Shown: in pieces, positions 18,535 to 27,061 of the stretch
How positions within the stretch are numbered: the stretch's first letter is position 1
Layout: every line of letters starts with the position of its first letter
Origin: Desertivirga brevis
GTDB lineage: Bacteria; Bacteroidota; Bacteroidia; Sphingobacteriales; Sphingobacteriaceae
NCBI RefSeq assembly: GCF_017355835.1
Contig: NZ_JAFEWF010000014.1
Span: 62,001-126,000 of the forward strand
DNA length: 64,000 nucleotides
Direction: 5' to 3'
Translations under genes and position numbers: made by a program
The notes under the pieces: model-generated
Database searches by the model: none
What the model was told of the DNA's origin: nothing
The model's input: only the letters and a program-made list of their open reading frames with translations

Positions 18535-19413
18535 TTATGAAGGATTTGCAGTACTCTGAATAAGGCTGGCTGCACCTATTATAGCAGAGCTCTCGCCCAA
18601 TTCAGACACAACCAGTTCTACATTTATGCCGTTTTGAGTTAAAGCGGATTGTACGGCTGGCAGGAAGAAGCAGGCTGCCTTCGCAATGTTACCTCCAAAG
18701 ACAATTGCGGTATAATTTTTATTTTTTATTAAGGGAATTAAAAAAGAGGAAAGATTGTGGCTGAACTCCGCGAAGATTATTTGCTGTTCGTTTCCTGTAC
18801 CTGCACTTTCCACAATTTCCTTTACGTTGGCAACTTTTCGATCGAATAGTTCGAAGTATCTTTTCACGAACCAGCGAGACGAGAAGTAATTTTCGCAGAT
18901 GCTGTCTGCAAATGGGTATTTCCAATACCCAGCCTCCTCTGTAGACTGATTCTCGAACGTAGCAGAACCAAATCCGGTACCAAGGGTGAAGCCTAACACT
19001 CTATCATGATCCTTTGCTGCACCGCAAAAAACCTCTCCCTGCAAAAAACAAGCAGCATCATTTGTGAATATGATCTCCTCTGCCAGAGGTTGAAGCTTTT
19101 TCAATAAAAGGTCCCTTAAGTTCAGGTTATACAGTGATTCATACTTGTTTAGCCCGGTAATTAAAGACAGCCCGTTCTCATAATCGAAAGGCCCGGGCAT
19201 AGCAACACTCACTATTTTCGAGTTAGGGCTGAACAACAGGCTTTCTTTAAGCACCCCTGCCCATGCATTGATAATATCTTCAGTAGAGCCTTGAGAATCT
19301 ATTCTTTCCCGCCTTAGGGAATTTTCTACTATTTTTCTATTGCTTATGTCGACGAGTGCCGCAGTAATATGCGAACCACCAATATCAACTCCAAGTATAA
19401 CTGAGCTTTGCAT
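18535..19413 (-). CDS. ROK family sugar kinase without the zinc motif
   Basis: Product of 292 residues, cytoplasmic, no HTH. The ATP-binding motif GVDIGGSH is at residues 8-15, VAMPGPFDYENG near 70-81, catalytic Asp119 in FTNDAACFLQGE and the second glycine motif FTLGTGFGSA. The usual ROK zinc signature CxCGxxGCxE is absent. The equivalent region reads EEAGYWKYPFADSICENYFS. The gene follows GH76 by 9 bases at the end of the GH76/GH92 run, so mannose or a related hexose is the likely substrate, feeding the isomerase at the head of the operon. Glucokinase activity is an alternative. Confidence 0.85.
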   Translation of the reverse strand: MQSSVILGVDIGGSHITAALVDISNRKIVENSLRRERIDSQGSTEDIINAWAGVLKESLLFSPNSKIVSVAMPGPFDYENGLSLITGLNKYESLYNLNLRDLLLKKLQPLAEEIIFTNDAACFLQGEVFCGAAKDHDRVLGFTLGTGFGSATFENQSTEEAGYWKYPFADSICENYFSSRWFVKRYFELFDRKVANVKEIVESAGTGNEQQIIFAEFSHNLSSFLIPLIKNKNYTAIVFGGNIAKAACFFLPAVQSALTQNGINVELVVSELGESSAIIGAASLIQSTANPS

Positions 19414-19422
19414 CCTATTACT

Positions 19423-20604
19423 TTAATTCTTTTTGCTTATAATACCCAGACGCGCATATAATTCAGCGATACATGCCTCATCTAATAACCATTTTGGTTT
19501 CTCTAGTTCCGCTGTTCCAGGCAACCAACTATGAGTAATAAACCCGTATTTATCCCTTGAGTTATCCCAGGCATAGTTAAGGTCCTTTTCAATGGCCCCA
19601 AGATATTTATAGTTACCATCTTTCCGGTATAGTGACTCATATCCCCGAAAAAGAACTGTTACGAACCAGGGAAGATCAATATGAAAAGTAAGAGCTGGAT
19701 TTTTATTAGCAGCAGAATAATGGTTAAAAGCACCTTCTGCAATAGCCTTGGCTTCCTTTAGATACTTCGGCTCTTTGGTGAATTCATAAAGCAATACGGA
19801 CGCCTCGAGCATTGAACCGGAGTTATACGTGTAATAAACCTTATTAACTTTTCCATCTGCCTTTATATCATTCCAGTAAACACCATTAGGGTCGCGCAAG
19901 TTAGTATGCATCCAATCATAAAATGCTCTCCCCCATTTTAAGTAATATGCCTCCTTACTGCACTGGTAGATCTTTAAGGCTGCAAGAGTCGCCATGCCGT
20001 TACTGCAAGCTGGTTTTTGATCGCGATGGCCTTCCAGCCAGGTCACTCCCCCGCCTAGCTTTTCATCCCAGCCACTTAAAATGAACTCAAATACTTCTTT
20101 TGCTCTTTTAAGGTAAAGCGGGTTTTTAGTATTTAAATAAGCTTCGGCATAATCAATTGCTACCAGACCATTATCGTCATAATACCGGTCTGCCTTTTCA
20201 AATTTTCCCGGATATGCCTGATAGCCCACCGGCTTTCGCAGGCTATCACGATAACTTTCGACACCAGCTACGAGGCTATCCAAATAGGGAAGGAATTTCG
20301 CTTTCTTTCCCGGGACTTTTAATAAGACGTTTGTGGAAGACCATACTCCGGAGAAAGGCCATAAGAAGCTAACCTCTTTTTCTTTTACAGCGCTGCCCTG
20401 GAAGTAATTAAGGGTGTCGGTACCTCTGGAAGGAAAGTTTTCTGCAAATAAATTATGGGACGGGACCCTGTAATGATGCCATACTTTATGATACATCTCT
20501 TCTGCCCGACGCAAATACTCGCTGCTTTTTGTACTATTTGGCTGAGCAAATAGCACATTCGTTATAAGAACGTTAGATATAATAAAGATTGTTGACAACT
20601 TCAT
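19423..20604 (-). CDS. GH76 alpha-1,6-mannanase (first copy, downstream)
   Basis: Product of 393 residues with a signal peptide (VLITNVLFAQ). The (alpha/alpha)6-barrel family GH76 is recognised by the catalytic Asp pair at 143-144 in RYYDDNGLVAIDYAEAY and by GGGVTWLEGHRDQKPACSNG near 195. Family activity is endo-hydrolysis of the alpha-1,6-mannan backbone of fungal cell wall mannan. No lipobox Cys is present, so it is probably periplasmic, in contrast to the lipoprotein GH76 three genes upstream in transcription order. This gives a surface/periplasm pair as in known yeast-mannan loci. Confidence 0.92.
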   Translation of the reverse strand: MKLSTIFIISNVLITNVLFAQPNSTKSSEYLRRAEEMYHKVWHHYRVPSHNLFAENFPSRGTDTLNYFQGSAVKEKEVSFLWPFSGVWSSTNVLLKVPGKKAKFLPYLDSLVAGVESYRDSLRKPVGYQAYPGKFEKADRYYDDNGLVAIDYAEAYLNTKNPLYLKRAKEVFEFILSGWDEKLGGGVTWLEGHRDQKPACSNGMATLAALKIYQCSKEAYYLKWGRAFYDWMHTNLRDPNGVYWNDIKADGKVNKVYYTYNSGSMLEASVLLYEFTKEPKYLKEAKAIAEGAFNHYSAANKNPALTFHIDLPWFVTVLFRGYESLYRKDGNYKYLGAIEKDLNYAWDNSRDKYGFITHSWLPGTAELEKPKWLLDEACIAELYARLGIISKKN

Positions 20605-20631
20605 AATTGAAGAATGAGATTATAAAACACC

Positions 20632-23001
20632 TTACTGCGTTGATGGAGGAGCAACAATGCCCCAGGCGGTATTTGGTTGGGCTCCCATTACTAACTGAAG
20701 CTTTCCACCCTTCATTAACTCGTCTCTAAAAAGCCAACAAGAGGTTAATGGCTTACCATTGAATCTTGCTGATTGTACATACACGTTCTGAGCTGAATTA
20801 TTTTCTGTTTCTATAACCAGATTTTTGCCATTTCCGAGTGTTACCGTGGTGCGTTTAAAGATTGGACTTCCCACTTGCACAACAGGCCTTAGATCAGTGA
20901 AGCCTTTTACGTCAAATAAACCCAATGCCGATAATACATACCATGACCCCAATTGTCCCTGGTCTTCATCCTGACCATAACCGTATCCATGAATACTTTC
21001 AGTACCATAAAACTCATCACAAATTGCTCTTGTAAACTTCTGCGTTAGCCAGGGCTTGTTCGAGAAATTGAACAACCAGCTTATATGGAGGTTAGGTTGA
21101 TTTCCATGGTTATAAAGGGAGCTAACGCCTGCAAAGGCATCAATCGTCTTTCCACCACCAAAGCCATTCTTTTGTGAATTAATAAAAATGTTCTCCAGGC
21201 GATCATTAAACTCCTGTTTGCCAACTGCATTAATTAAGCCCTCTGGATTTTGAGGAACAAAAAACGTGTACTGAACAGAATTACCTTCCTGAAAACCCTT
21301 CCAAGCTTGGTTCGGATCGAAATTGCTTATGAAATTCCCTTTTAAGTCCTTAGGATGGATAAGTTTTGATGCAGGGTTGAATAAGTTCCTCCAACCGTTT
21401 GAATACTTCATAAGCTTCTGGTAATCTCCTTCTTTACCCATTGCTTTTGCCATTTGAGCAGCAGCGAAGGCACTGTAAGAATACTCAAGGGTGTGTGAGG
21501 CAGAAAAAGTTGATCCGGTGGAATCAGTGATGAAGTTATTGTCGGTACCTCCGATAAAAGGACTATATCCTCGCTCTACAAAGGCTTTTACATCCATTTT
21601 TCCTGCACCCACTTTCCTGTTCTTCCAGCCCATTTCATTCTCATAAACTGCTTTGTAAGCAAGGTCTGTATCGTAATCCCTGATCCCAGCATTATAAGCT
21701 GCAGCAATTGCAAGTCCTACCATATTTGTACCTACACCTGAGGCGAAGCTGCTATTAGCAATACCGTCGCCAAACCATCCTCTTTCTTTATATACCTGCA
21801 GTTGAGTATGCACAAAGTTGTTATAATGCTGAGGGTAGGAGAGCGACCATAACTGCGTTAAATTCCAGTATCCGCCCCAGATAGCATCAGTATTAAGGAA
21901 GTCATAGCTGAATTTCCCTTTATTGTCTTTTGGAAGTTGCCCGATTGCCCCGTCATGTCTCGGAAAAGATCCGTTTACATCACTTGCTACCCCACGTCCG
22001 AGCAGAGCGTGAAATAGCCCTGTATAGAACTTCGTTTTGTTTGCCACGTTAGCATCTTCAACATACAATTTACTGAGCTCTTTTTGCCAGGTTTCTTGAG
22101 CGAGTCTTCTTGCTTTGTCGAAAGATAATTTTCCAGCCTCTGCCTGCAAGTTGAGTTTAGCATTCTCTATTGAAGTGTACGAAAGTCCAACCTTAAGTTC
22201 AATTGATTCATTATCCTGTGTTTGATACTCCATAAAAATGCCAGCACCCTTTCCGGAGGCAGAGTTTGAACCCTGTTGGATTCCGGCAGAAGTGAACGAA
22301 CCTACTTTAGCTGGTTTCTTGCTGATCTCGCCGTAGATATACATAAAAACTCTACCCTGCGGATCGTACTGGACGAAATACTTTGGATAGGTTTTCACAA
22401 ATCCCTCAAAATGCGTATCGTCTGTCATGCGAATTAGGGCGTCGTCGACTGGTCCACTTTCTCCCTGTACATTACCAATGTCTAAAATTATCCGAGACTG
22501 CTGATTTTGAGGAAAAGTATAACGATGAAAACCTACGTGTTTTGTTGCGGTTAACTCGGCCAGGATGTTATAGTCGTCAAGTTTCACCTTATAGTAACCC
22601 GGTTCTGCAAGTTCATTCTTACGATCAAAGTTGGAGCGGTAACCAGAACCAGGTTTTTCCAGGTCTCCTGGTTTTACTTTCAACTCACCGGCTGTTGGCA
22701 TAAAACTCACCCCCCCTACCTGCCATTCGTGGAAATGAACAAATCCCTCTATAGAATTGTGGCGCGTGTCGTACCCGACAGCTTCCCAACCCTGGTTATT
22801 TCCATAACTTCCGTTAGTGGAGGGAGCCAATTTCGCCATCCCGTATGGTGTTGCTGCCGGGGTGTAAAAGAACCAGCGACTATGAGCAGTACCAATATTT
22901 GGATTTACGTATTTGAGAACGTTTTCACGTTTAACCCCGCAGGAGGCCAAACCAATAGCAGACAGAATCAAGGCTGTCTTGATATGCTTTTGTAATTTCA
23001 T
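20632..23001 (-). CDS. GH92 family exo-alpha-mannosidase, divergent active-site motifs
   Basis: Product of 789 residues, lipoprotein with Cys21 (IGLASC). The N-terminal GH92 domain begins NVLKYVNPNIGTAHS with TPYGMAKLAPSTNG. The catalytic half contains QEGNSVQYTFFVPQN at 571-585 and QDEDQGQLGSWYVLSALGLFDV near 677-698, so the family call is secure. Several motifs differ from what I expect of common alpha-1,2-mannosidases. SGTG is replaced by HEWQVGG near 91-97, WDTFR by WGGYWN at 375-380, EGNxWQY by EGNSVQY, and NEPxHH by NQPNLH at 634-639. The enzyme probably acts on mannan side chains, but its linkage specificity should be treated as open. It lies 5 bases after the lipoprotein GH76 gene. 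Confidence 0.92.
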   Translation of the reverse strand: MKLQKHIKTALILSAIGLASCGVKRENVLKYVNPNIGTAHSRWFFYTPAATPYGMAKLAPSTNGSYGNNQGWEAVGYDTRHNSIEGFVHFHEWQVGGVSFMPTAGELKVKPGDLEKPGSGYRSNFDRKNELAEPGYYKVKLDDYNILAELTATKHVGFHRYTFPQNQQSRIILDIGNVQGESGPVDDALIRMTDDTHFEGFVKTYPKYFVQYDPQGRVFMYIYGEISKKPAKVGSFTSAGIQQGSNSASGKGAGIFMEYQTQDNESIELKVGLSYTSIENAKLNLQAEAGKLSFDKARRLAQETWQKELSKLYVEDANVANKTKFYTGLFHALLGRGVASDVNGSFPRHDGAIGQLPKDNKGKFSYDFLNTDAIWGGYWNLTQLWSLSYPQHYNNFVHTQLQVYKERGWFGDGIANSSFASGVGTNMVGLAIAAAYNAGIRDYDTDLAYKAVYENEMGWKNRKVGAGKMDVKAFVERGYSPFIGGTDNNFITDSTGSTFSASHTLEYSYSAFAAAQMAKAMGKEGDYQKLMKYSNGWRNLFNPASKLIHPKDLKGNFISNFDPNQAWKGFQEGNSVQYTFFVPQNPEGLINAVGKQEFNDRLENIFINSQKNGFGGGKTIDAFAGVSSLYNHGNQPNLHISWLFNFSNKPWLTQKFTRAICDEFYGTESIHGYGYGQDEDQGQLGSWYVLSALGLFDVKGFTDLRPVVQVGSPIFKRTTVTLGNGKNLVIETENNSAQNVYVQSARFNGKPLTSCWLFRDELMKGGKLQLVMGAQPNTAWGIVAPPSTQ

Positions 23002-23006
23002 CTAAA

Positions 23007-24221
23007 CTATTTACTAGTGCTATATTTTGAATATAATGCTTGTACTCTTTGCATCCATGCCTGGTCGACTCCTTCAATTTCCGGAGAGCGATCAGAACCG
23101 TCCATTCTTGCAAAAAAGTGATAGGCCTTGGTTGTAGAATTCCTGTTAGAAACATTCAATCCATCGATATTCTGTTTGGCATAATTAAGCCAGGTTTGAT
23201 TGTTATCCGCTTCGTACAGGCGTATCATGGCCTGCGACCCCCATGCGCACCATGCAGGATTTACGCGATTATCAGTTGTATTGAAGATATATTGCTTACG
23301 TGATGCATTCCACAAAACGGTATTCATTGCCGCACCCAATGCCTGAGCCCGTTGGAGATAAGATGGGTCGTTCATTACCTGGCTATAAATTATATATGCT
23401 TCTACCATGATAGCATTATCATAAGTAAAAAGCTCATTGTGTTTAACACCATTACCCGCTCCATCAATTTTCCAGATAAACAGCCCGCGGTTGGTATCAA
23501 ACATTCTAGTGGACAACCAATTGTTAACAGATATTGCCCAATCGCGATAATAACTCTCTCCGGTTATCTTATATAAACGCAAGAAAAGCTGTAGTGCCAG
23601 TCCGTTCGATTGCGTCGGTTTTTCTGGTTTTGTAGTGTTCCACCAGAAGCCACCTCCGTAAGTATTATCCCAAACACCCGCGTTCATCAGCCAGTTTGCG
23701 CAAGCTCTGGCTTTAGCAAGGTAAGCCTCTTTGTCGGCTCCTGTGGTCACGTCATAGGCTTCCAGATAAACCATTCCGGTTAATGCATTATCATCGATGT
23801 ACTTATCTCCTGCAGCCCCGGTACCATCTAAATTGGCTGCCGCAAAATACCCTCCTATGTTAGAGTTTTTATCCCACATGTTTTCCATCCATTTAAAAGT
23901 TTTGTTCATGTAGGGAAGATAAGATGCGTCACCTGCTCCAATCATGGCAGCATCTGCATAGATCTGGCTCGTAATATACCACTCGTAGGCATTCTGAGAA
24001 TGATTCGTTGTATTAGCCCTATAGCTGCCGTGAGATGTAAGGAAGTTGCCTAAAATGAAATTATGGGTTTCTTTTGCCAAATTCATATAGGATACCGGCT
24101 CTGAAGCTGGCGGAGGGGTGACGGGAGTTACCGGCTCCGGTTCTGTTTTATCTTTCTTGCAGGAAGCAATTACAATCATAATGAATAATGCCCACCTGGT
24201 TAAACGTAATCTGTTCATCAC
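23007..24221 (-). CDS. GH76 alpha-1,6-mannanase lipoprotein (second copy)
   Basis: Product of 404 residues. Lipoprotein signal with Cys21 (IVIASC), then a proline/glutamate-rich spacer (EPEPVTPVTPPPASEP) that would hold the enzyme away from the outer membrane. The GH76 Asp pair is at 143-144 in YIDDNALTGMVYLEAY, followed by YGGGFWWNTTKPEKPTQSNG. Likely a surface-exposed endo-alpha-1,6-mannanase that makes fragments for SusCD import. It is downstream of the SusE-like gene and immediately upstream of GH92. Confidence 0.93.
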   Translation of the reverse strand: MMNRLRLTRWALFIMIVIASCKKDKTEPEPVTPVTPPPASEPVSYMNLAKETHNFILGNFLTSHGSYRANTTNHSQNAYEWYITSQIYADAAMIGAGDASYLPYMNKTFKWMENMWDKNSNIGGYFAAANLDGTGAAGDKYIDDNALTGMVYLEAYDVTTGADKEAYLAKARACANWLMNAGVWDNTYGGGFWWNTTKPEKPTQSNGLALQLFLRLYKITGESYYRDWAISVNNWLSTRMFDTNRGLFIWKIDGAGNGVKHNELFTYDNAIMVEAYIIYSQVMNDPSYLQRAQALGAAMNTVLWNASRKQYIFNTTDNRVNPAWCAWGSQAMIRLYEADNNQTWLNYAKQNIDGLNVSNRNSTTKAYHFFARMDGSDRSPEIEGVDQAWMQRVQALYSKYSTSK

Positions 24222-24306
24222 TTATCGTTGTTGAGTATTTGATTAAAAGGAACACCAGCAGCAAGCACTGATGTTCCATTGTCTTTCAGAAGATGAGTGC
24301 GTCTGA

Positions 24307-25422
24307 CTAAAGCACCGTTACCTCGTGAGTATATTCCGCTCCAGCACCAAAATTTACAGTCACCTTAACGTTTTTATTATCAGCTGCCGGTGCAAACTTA
24401 TAGGTATTAGCCCACTGATCGCTTGTTTTCTGCTCAAGGAAGAAGTAGGATGCAGGTTGACCCCCTGGGCTCACATTATCAGGCTTTGAACTTCCCCAAT
24501 ATTCTAAGCCTGAAGAAGTATGTAAAATAAACTTATACCGTTCGTCTCTGCCCCATGAAAAAGGAAAGAATTCAACAGGCATACTTGCTACTTCCCATAC
24601 TCCATTGCCTTTATATGTAAGCTGGCCTTTCTCTGCATTATATGCAGACTGGTATAAGCCTATACTTTGAATTTCTGTTTGTAGAACAGTAGCTGCGTTG
24701 AAGTTTAAACGATAAACCTTTGTAGGTCCGGCGACAGTTATTGGAGAATCACCTTCTTTAACCTTTCCGTTCTCGATGTAAAATTTCTTCCCTCCTGCGC
24801 CTGGCTTATCGGTGAGATAATAGGTACCCGCCTTTAAAGAAGTGAAGATTTCAAACTGACCATCCCCTTTGTTTTTAAGTTTTAGAGCCTTAGTAATATC
24901 CTCTCCAGCTTCAGTTGCCGATCCTGTGATATATAGCTCAGCTGGTATTTCTGCTAATCCTTCGGGTCTCTTTAAAGTCATTGTACGACTTACGGAACCG
25001 AGTTTACGGTTAGTGCCCTTTGAAGCAAGAACAGTCCATTTAACTTTTCCTGTCCCTGCAGAAGGTATACCCAACATCGCAGCAATTCTTATCAGGTCAG
25101 TATGAAAAAGCGTCTTCTGGGGCTGAACACCGTTTCCATTAGATAAAACCTTATAAACAGGGTTACTAAAATCTCCATTCTCACGATCGAAAGCAATTTC
25201 GTACAAGACTTTATCGCCATCCTCTGCAACTGCTTCTGTCCATTGAAATAACAACGGTGTATTGTCTGCTTTTAATTCGATACTGGTTTGATCAGCTGGC
25301 AAAGACAGGCTGCCAACAGTGCTTAAGTTCTCATTCAGGGCGGTAGTATCCTCCTTACAAGATACTATGGCTAGCAGCATAAGCAACAGGGCCATGCTGT
25401 ATACTTTAATTACACTTTTCAT
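24307..25422 (-). CDS. SusE-domain outer-membrane lipoprotein
   Basis: Product of 371 residues. Lipobox Cys22 (LAIVSC). The N-terminal SusE-like Ig domain reads LSLPADQTSIELKADNTPLL then FQWTEAVAEDGDKVLYEIAFD. Two starch-binding-like modules follow (ELYITGSATEAGEDITKALKLK and the IGLYQSAYNAEKGQLTYKGNGVWEV segment). This is a surface glycan-binding protein that helps SusC/SusD. Position 14 bases after SusD is canonical. Confidence 0.9.
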   Translation of the reverse strand: MKSVIKVYSMALLLMLLAIVSCKEDTTALNENLSTVGSLSLPADQTSIELKADNTPLLFQWTEAVAEDGDKVLYEIAFDRENGDFSNPVYKVLSNGNGVQPQKTLFHTDLIRIAAMLGIPSAGTGKVKWTVLASKGTNRKLGSVSRTMTLKRPEGLAEIPAELYITGSATEAGEDITKALKLKNKGDGQFEIFTSLKAGTYYLTDKPGAGGKKFYIENGKVKEGDSPITVAGPTKVYRLNFNAATVLQTEIQSIGLYQSAYNAEKGQLTYKGNGVWEVASMPVEFFPFSWGRDERYKFILHTSSGLEYWGSSKPDNVSPGGQPASYFFLEQKTSDQWANTYKFAPAADNKNVKVTVNFGAGAEYTHEVTVL

Positions 25423-25436
25423 ATTCTGGTTCTGAA

Positions 25437-27041
25437 TTAGTAGTTAGGATTTTGAGGATTTAAATTCGGATTAAGTGCAATTTCTGCTGCTGGTATCGGC
25501 CACAAATAATTCTTTGAAGCATCAAACTGGCGTCTTTCTGCACGTATATACCCATTGTCAATGCCAGGATCGCCAAACCTTGCACCGTGTGCATATCCGT
25601 TTAAAACTACTTCAGCTATCTTCCACCTTCTGATGTCATCAGTTCTAAAACCTTCCATAGCCAGCTCGCTTCTTCTTTCCCTTCTGATAGTTTCGGTCAT
25701 GTTTGTATTTCCGGGATAGTTTAAGGCCTCCGCATTGGTAAAGCCAGCTCTTTGGCGCAGAGCCCTAATTGTTCTATTCCATACATCCTCGGTCATTTGT
25801 CCAAGGCTGTTCTTTGCTTCAGCATACATTAGTAAAACTTCGGCATAGCGGATAAGATGAAGATTGAGGCCTGACCTGAATTGATTATCAACAGAAGTTC
25901 TGTCGAAATATTTATGCCAGTAATAACCTGTTACTGAACCTTGTCCGTTCGGGTTATACTCGTTCAAACCTGGTTGATTTGGATCAGAGCCTGGTCTAAT
26001 ATAGATGGTTTGAGTTGTTCCATTAGGGTTAACCCAATTATACCTATCATAGACAATGGTAGCAGTTAATCTCGGGTCGCGGTTAACATAAGGATTATTT
26101 TCATTGTAACCTGATCCAGGATCTTCTATATTCTTACCATTAAGTAGAATATAGTTGTTAACAAGCTCCTGAGTAGGTGCCAGGTTATTTGTTCTTGCGC
26201 CAGCACTTCTGGGAGCAAAGTCAAAATATTCTGACCACGTTCTTTGGTTTGGCACATACTGAAGCGAAAGAATAGTTTCAGGATTATTTTTATTGACACC
26301 CAGATCATTGAATAAAGCAATATAACTTGGGTTTAATGAATAGGCTCCGTTTGTATTCTGATCATTCATCAGCTTCTCGCAGATTGCAGCTACTTCCGCC
26401 ATTCTGTTACCTTCATAAAGCAATACCCTTGCCTGCAAGGCCAGAGCTGCAGCTTTTGTAATTCTGCCATTATCTGTTGCTTCTTTTTTGGGCAAGATTG
26501 TAGCAATCTCAGCTAATTCATCAACGATGAATTTTGCAACAGTTGCCCTCGGTGTTCTACCGATTGTTTGAGCCTGCTCGGGAGTGATATCAAAGTTTAT
26601 CAGAGGAATATCTCCAAAAACTTTCATCAGGTTGAAATGATGAAATGCCCTGATAAAGCGGACCTCTGCTTTCATTCTATCTATTGTAGTAGAAGGAAGA
26701 GAGGTATTTTCGTCTACATGGGTAAGAAAAAGATTACAGGATTTGATGCCCGAATAATAATACCCCCAGTCGTTTAAGAACCCGGGATGGGCTGAATTGA
26801 AGCTACCACTTGCAACAATTTCCCTTGCTGAAACTGCGTTGTCAGACAGCGCTTCATTGTAGAAGTACAAGCCGCTGTTATACATCCCGCTATAATTATT
26901 ATTTAACGCGTTCTCTACATTTTCGCTGAACTTCCAAAAGGTCAGATCAGAAAAACGGTCAGTAGGTGCAAGGTCCAATTTTTTACATCCGCCTGCTACC
27001 AATATAGGCAGTAGTAAAAGAAGATATTTTAAACGTTTCAT
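25437..27041 (-). CDS. SusD/RagB family lipoprotein
   Basis: Product of 534 residues. Lipobox Cys19 (LVAGGC). SusD features: LDLAPTDRFSDLTFWK at the N terminus, EVRFIRAFHHFNLMKVFGDIPL, LIRYAEVLLMYAEAKN, and ERRSELAMEGFRTDDIRRWK near the C terminus, ending in LNPNLNPQNPNY. Cell-surface capture of mannan oligosaccharides with the SusC encoded 20 bases upstream. Normal family length, without the insertion found in the other SusD of this window. Confidence 0.95.
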   Translation of the reverse strand: MKRLKYLLLLLPILVAGGCKKLDLAPTDRFSDLTFWKFSENVENALNNNYSGMYNSGLYFYNEALSDNAVSAREIVASGSFNSAHPGFLNDWGYYYSGIKSCNLFLTHVDENTSLPSTTIDRMKAEVRFIRAFHHFNLMKVFGDIPLINFDITPEQAQTIGRTPRATVAKFIVDELAEIATILPKKEATDNGRITKAAALALQARVLLYEGNRMAEVAAICEKLMNDQNTNGAYSLNPSYIALFNDLGVNKNNPETILSLQYVPNQRTWSEYFDFAPRSAGARTNNLAPTQELVNNYILLNGKNIEDPGSGYNENNPYVNRDPRLTATIVYDRYNWVNPNGTTQTIYIRPGSDPNQPGLNEYNPNGQGSVTGYYWHKYFDRTSVDNQFRSGLNLHLIRYAEVLLMYAEAKNSLGQMTEDVWNRTIRALRQRAGFTNAEALNYPGNTNMTETIRRERRSELAMEGFRTDDIRRWKIAEVVLNGYAHGARFGDPGIDNGYIRAERRQFDASKNYLWPIPAAEIALNPNLNPQNPNY

Positions 27042-27061
27042 AATTGGTTCTTTAAATATTA

